In this document: positions 59,842-64,000 of the stretch, piece after piece | Layout: each line of letters begins with the position of its first letter | Position numbering within the stretch: the stretch's first letter is position 1 | Assembly (NCBI GenBank): GCA_030730365.1 | Contig: JANQVJ010000005.1 | Location: 1 to 64,000, forward strand | Origin: Verrucomicrobiales bacterium | GTDB taxonomy: Bacteria > Verrucomicrobiota > Verrucomicrobiia > Verrucomicrobiales > DEV007 | Length of the DNA: 64,000 nt | Direction of reading: 5' to 3' | Notes under the pieces: generated by a model | The model's input: only the letters and a program-made list of their open reading frames with translations | Database searches by the model: none | Told to the model about the DNA's origin: nothing | Translations under genes and position numbers: made by a program

Positions 59842-60756
59842 ATGTCCTATTTCGACCTTCAAATAAACGGCTACGTGGGGACGGATTTCTGTTCCCGCGA
59901 CATGACGATCGAGCAGATGCACCACGCCTGTGAGGCGCTGCGAGCCGACGGGGTCGAAGGGATCCTCGCGACGATGATCACCGACTCGGTCGAGGCACTT
60001 TCGGCGAGGTTGGAGAAGATGGTGCGTTTTCGCGAAGAGGATGCTCTCATCCGCGAGGTGGTGAAGGGTTTTCACGTCGAGGGGCCATTCATCAGTCCTG
60101 AGGTCGGTTATGTCGGGGCGCATCCGGCGAAATGGGTGCGTCCGGCCAATGTGGAGGATAGCAAACGGCTCCTCGAGGCGGGGGGCGGGCTCGTGCGTCT
60201 GATCACCCTCGCACCGGAGTTCGATGAAGGCGCGGCGACCACGAGGTTCCTCGTCGGGCAGGGCGTCACGGTCTCGGCGGGGCATTGCGACCCCGATCTC
60301 GGGACGCTCGAAAGGTCCATAGATGCCGGCCTTTCCATGATCACCCACGTGGGAAACGGGTGTCCCGTGACTCTGCCGCGGCACGACAATTTTATCCAGC
60401 GTGTCCTCTCTCTCTCTGGCCGGCTCTGGCTCTGCTTCATCCCCGACGGGGCGCACGTGCCTTTTTTCGCCCTGAAAAACTACCTCAAAGTTGCGGGGCT
60501 GGAACGAACCATTTTTACCACCGATGCGATCATGGCTGCCGGACTCGGCCCGGGAACCTACGAACTCTCCGGAGAGCCGGTCGAGATCGATGAATCCGGA
60601 GTCGCCCGCCGACCCGGATCGCCCAATCTCGCCGGATCAACGATACGCGGTTACGAGGTCGCGGCGAATCTGCGTGAACACCTCGGTCTGAGCGAGGCGG
60701 AGGTGCAGCAGGTCTACCACGACAACCCGATGCGGGCTCTCGGCCTCAAGCGCTGA
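59842..60756 (+). CDS. nagA: N-acetylglucosamine-6-phosphate deacetylase
   Basis: YFDLQINGYVGTDF, GFHVEGPFISPEVGYVGAHP, VSAGHCDPDL, THVGNGCP, FTTDAIMAAG. Confidence 0.85.
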   Translation: MSYFDLQINGYVGTDFCSRDMTIEQMHHACEALRADGVEGILATMITDSVEALSARLEKMVRFREEDALIREVVKGFHVEGPFISPEVGYVGAHPAKWVRPANVEDSKRLLEAGGGLVRLITLAPEFDEGAATTRFLVGQGVTVSAGHCDPDLGTLERSIDAGLSMITHVGNGCPVTLPRHDNFIQRVLSLSGRLWLCFIPDGAHVPFFALKNYLKVAGLERTIFTTDAIMAAGLGPGTYELSGEPVEIDESGVARRPGSPNLAGSTIRGYEVAANLREHLGLSEAEVQQVYHDNPMRALGLKR

Positions 60757-60806
60757 GAAAAAATCGGTCTCGCCAAGGGTGTCAGTTGTGCTACCTGTAA
60801 ATCTCT

Positions 60807-61775
60807 ATGGCGCAAGTATCAGATCGAGTAACAGCCGACCGTCCCTGTCCTCTCACGGGGACGCGGGAGGCGGAGGTGATTGCGACTCGTTCCCGCGATG
60901 GCGGGGAACTTCGCAACGTGATCTCGCTGGCCAGTGGAATCATCTACGTCGATCCGCTCCCGGTTGAGGATCTCGCCAGGTTCTATCGTGAGGACTACCG
61001 TGTTTCCTATAAACAAACGATCACGCCAAAACCGAAGCACATCCTCCGGGCCGCGCGGGTTTGCGCGGATCGCCTGAAACATTCGGGCCATGTCGTGAAG
61101 TCGGGGATGCGCTGTCTCGACATTGGGGCCGGAGGCGGGGAGTGGGTCTATTACATGAAAACCCTCGGCTGCGAGTCCTTTGGGATCGAGCCGAATCAGG
61201 GTTACGGGACCTTCGCGAAGGACAGCTACGACGTCGACGTTTTCCTCGGGATGTATCAGGACAGCGACCTGCCACTGGCCTCGTTTGATATCATCTCCCT
61301 CTTTCAGGTATTAGAGCACCTCGCCGATCCGGTCGAGGATTTGCGACGCATGAGCGCCTACCTCAAACCGGGCGGACGTTTTCTGATCGAGGTGCCCGAC
61401 ATCCTTTTTCCCGGGATGCGAATGGATCACAAGTGGCACGACGGCCATCTCTACGGCTTCGATGCGCTCACCTTTGAGGCGGTCGCGGCCAAGGCGGGGC
61501 TGCAAAAGGTCGCTCTCGAAGTCCTGCCGGGCAACCTCTTCGGGGTGTTTGAAAAGACCGGCGAGGACTCGCTCGCCCCCCCCGATTTGAGCGGTCATTT
61601 CGAAGAGGCAAAGACCGCGCTCCTCGCAGGTCAGGCCGGGTATTGGTCGCTGCCCGAGACTTATCTAAAAGTGCCCCGTCGTCTCGTGAATCGCCTCGCC
61701 GAGAAGTGGTCCAGCAGCCTCAAGAGCGGACCGAAGGCGATCCTCGATTCGGTTTTCAAGCCTGACGTTTCCTAA
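60807..61775 (+). CDS. Class I SAM-dependent methyltransferase
   Basis: MRCLDIGAGGGEWVYYMKTLGCESFGIEPN; FDIISLFQVLEHLADPVEDLRRMSAYLKPGGRFLIEVPD. Confidence 0.88.
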   Translation: MAQVSDRVTADRPCPLTGTREAEVIATRSRDGGELRNVISLASGIIYVDPLPVEDLARFYREDYRVSYKQTITPKPKHILRAARVCADRLKHSGHVVKSGMRCLDIGAGGGEWVYYMKTLGCESFGIEPNQGYGTFAKDSYDVDVFLGMYQDSDLPLASFDIISLFQVLEHLADPVEDLRRMSAYLKPGGRFLIEVPDILFPGMRMDHKWHDGHLYGFDALTFEAVAAKAGLQKVALEVLPGNLFGVFEKTGEDSLAPPDLSGHFEEAKTALLAGQAGYWSLPETYLKVPRRLVNRLAEKWSSSLKSGPKAILDSVFKPDVS

Positions 61776-61851
61776 GAGTCTGTCGGATCAGAAATGTGGC
61801 TCTTTTGAGTGGTTTTCCTCATGAAGTTGGCTACCTTGCGGCAAGGGCTAA

Positions 61852-63612
61852 ATGGCAGGGATCCGACAAAGTATGAATTGCAGACTCGCCGGGATTCTCG
61901 TTCCGGTATTTTCCATCCGGAGTGAGAACGATCTTGGGATCGGCGATGTCAGCTCGCTCCACGAATTCGTCAATTTCGCCGCAGAGACCGGTTTCGGATT
62001 CGTCCAGCTCCTTCCGGTGAACGAGACGGGGCCCGACAATAGTCCTTACAATGCGATCAGCTCAGTCGCGATCGAGCCGATGACGCTGGATTGCTCGACA
62101 CACGGGCTCAAAGACCTCACGAAAGAGGCTTTTGAAGAGGTCCTCGCCTCTTACGACATGGATTCGCTCCGCAGTGGGGCGGTCAAGTATGCGGAGGTTC
62201 GCCGACTCAAGCACGACCTCCTGCGGCGCTCCTATTGCCGATTTTGTGAGACGGTCCTCAACAAGGTCGATACCCGTGCGGAGGCATTTGATGCCTTTCG
62301 CCGGGACGAAGCGGAGTGGCTGAACGATTATTGCCTTTTCCGCCTTCTCATGGACAGGGCAGGCGGCAGTCAGGTGTGGCAATTATGGCCAACCAACTGC
62401 CAGAACCGCGACAGCGCGCTCTCTGTCATCATGGAAGAGGCGAAAAGCCATCCTGATGAGATCGATCGTGAGCTGCGCTACTACGCTTATGTGCAGTGGG
62501 TCGCCTTCACCCAGTGGGGCGAGGTCTCGGACTATGCGAAAGCGAAGGGCGTCTCGTTAATGGGGGACATTCCCTTTGGTGTCAGCCTTTACAGCGTCGA
62601 TGTCTGGGCGAATCTGGAGATCTTCGACCTCGATTGGTACGGCGGGGCGCCGCCCGAGCACCTTTTCAAAGACGATGAGTTCGTCCAGAAATGGGGGCAG
62701 AACTGGGGCATCCCGCTCTACCGGTGGGACGTCCTCGAGGAGCGTGATTTTGACTGGTGGCGGCAGCGAATTGCCAAAACAACTCAAATTTTCGACATGT
62801 TTCGTGTTGACCATGCCCTCGGTTTTTACCGCATTTACTCTTTCCCGTGGAATCCGGTGCGGAACACTGAATTCCTCCTTCTCAGTCACGACGAAGCGGC
62901 AGGCCATTGCGGTGGACACCTGCCGGGCTTCCGTCCCCGCGCCGACTCCTCGGAAGAATTCAAGGCGGCAAATCGATCCGAAGGCGAGAAATACCTGCGC
63001 ATGATCCTCGAAGCGGCGGGGGACTCCGAAGTCATCGCTGAAGATCTCGGGACCGTGCCCGATTACGTGCGCCCTTCGCTCGCCCTACTCGGGATCGCAG
63101 GCATGAAAGTGCCGCAGTGGGAGTTCACCGATGGCCATGTCACCTCAGGGCTTCACTATCCCGAGCTGTCTTTTGCCACCTACGCCTCGCACGACCACGC
63201 CCCCATGCGGGCGCAGTGGGAGCAGCAGCGCCAGCAGATGCATGAGCACGGGGAGGAAAGCCACGAGCATTGGGAGTCGAAAAATTTCCTTCTGACCCTC
63301 TGCGCTTTCGCCGGTATTGAACCGCACGGAGGCAAGGTCCCTGAATACTCTCCCGAGCTCTGGGAAAAGCTCATGCGGCAGCTTTGCTTCTCACACTCGG
63401 ACCGCGTCGCGATCCTCATTAATGATCTCCTCTACGACACGGACCGCATCAATATCCCCGGGGTGATGGGCGGGATCAACTGGAGCTACCGTCTCGAGAT
63501 GACGGCGAAAGAGCTCACCACGGGCAAGCAGTTCCGGGAACTCCGCGAGATGCTCAAAAAGATCTTGAACGAGACGGGCCGTTCGCGAAGGGTGCAGCCC
63601 TGTTCCACCTGA
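61852..63612 (+). CDS. malQ: 4-alpha-glucanotransferase
   Basis: RLAGILVPVFSIRSENDLGIGDVSSLHEFVNFAAETGFGFVQLLPVNETGPDNSPYNAISSVAIEPM; FRVDHALGFYRIYSFP; IAEDLGTVPDYVRPSLALLGIAGMKV. Confidence 0.93.
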   Translation: MAGIRQSMNCRLAGILVPVFSIRSENDLGIGDVSSLHEFVNFAAETGFGFVQLLPVNETGPDNSPYNAISSVAIEPMTLDCSTHGLKDLTKEAFEEVLASYDMDSLRSGAVKYAEVRRLKHDLLRRSYCRFCETVLNKVDTRAEAFDAFRRDEAEWLNDYCLFRLLMDRAGGSQVWQLWPTNCQNRDSALSVIMEEAKSHPDEIDRELRYYAYVQWVAFTQWGEVSDYAKAKGVSLMGDIPFGVSLYSVDVWANLEIFDLDWYGGAPPEHLFKDDEFVQKWGQNWGIPLYRWDVLEERDFDWWRQRIAKTTQIFDMFRVDHALGFYRIYSFPWNPVRNTEFLLLSHDEAAGHCGGHLPGFRPRADSSEEFKAANRSEGEKYLRMILEAAGDSEVIAEDLGTVPDYVRPSLALLGIAGMKVPQWEFTDGHVTSGLHYPELSFATYASHDHAPMRAQWEQQRQQMHEHGEESHEHWESKNFLLTLCAFAGIEPHGGKVPEYSPELWEKLMRQLCFSHSDRVAILINDLLYDTDRINIPGVMGGINWSYRLEMTAKELTTGKQFRELREMLKKILNETGRSRRVQPCST

Positions 63613-63683
63613 GACGAATCGTCCTGATCCTGAGTCGTCAACGGCAATAGTATTTCCAAAAACATACCTTAAATTCCACTATT

Positions 63684-64000
63684 ATGAGCAAACCTATTCG
63701 CGTTGCGGTGACCGGTGCCGCAGGCCAGATCGGCTATTCCCTTCTTTTTCGCATCGCCAGCGGCGCGATGTTCGGCCCTGGGCAGAAAGTGGCGCTCAAT
63801 TTGATCGAGATCGAGCCCGGCATGAAAGCGCTCGAAGGCGTCGTGATGGAACTCGACGACTGCGCTTTCCCGCTCCTGACGGATATCGTGGCAACTTCTG
63901 ATCTCAACACCGGCTTTACCGATGTGAACTGGGCCCTCCTCGTCGGCAGTGTCCCGCGCAAGCAGGGGATGGAGCGTAAAGATCTTCTTAGCATCAACGG
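63684..64000 (+). CDS. mdh: Malate dehydrogenase (N-terminal part, continues past window)
   Basis: [65 protein letters not shown]; open to window end. Confidence 0.92.
   Translation, partial: MSKPIRVAVTGAAGQIGYSLLFRIASGAMFGPGQKVALNLIEIEPGMKALEGVVMELDDCAFPLLTDIVATSDLNTGFTDVNWALLVGSVPRKQGMERKDLLSIN

Overview
High-GC bacterial chromosome window, probably Verrucomicrobia/PVC (judged from DUF1549/DUF1553 and DUF1501 protein pairs next to a murG-murCB-ddl-ftsQ-ftsA-ftsZ cluster). Positions 1 to about 5.7 kb are a decaying accessory region: an intact integron-type tyrosine recombinase, a 3' tRNA fragment, a second IntI-like integrase pseudogene interrupted by three hairpin-rich inserts of about 82-85 bp, a DUF4143-type ATPase and a broken pair of AAA ATPases. 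The rest is mostly housekeeping: TAXI-TRAP transporter, AGCS symporter, sdhCAB, purT, hisC, VapBC-like pair, phoBR, cell wall/division cluster, two PVC-type DUF1549/DUF1501 loci, dinG-like helicase, nagA, malQ and the start of mdh. Best leads: (1) the hairpin inserts in the integrase pseudogene; (2) a DUF116-polyprenyl synthetase fusion directly after sdhCAB; (3) a 60-bp inverted dispersed repeat (57/60 identical) at 27194-27253 and 52999-53058; (4) a cytochrome c/WD40 protein whose propeller is split by a long coiled coil, in a four-gene surface-type operon; (5) a SH3b-like insertion in an AGCS symporter. All family assignments come from reading the sequence by eye; no database search was run.
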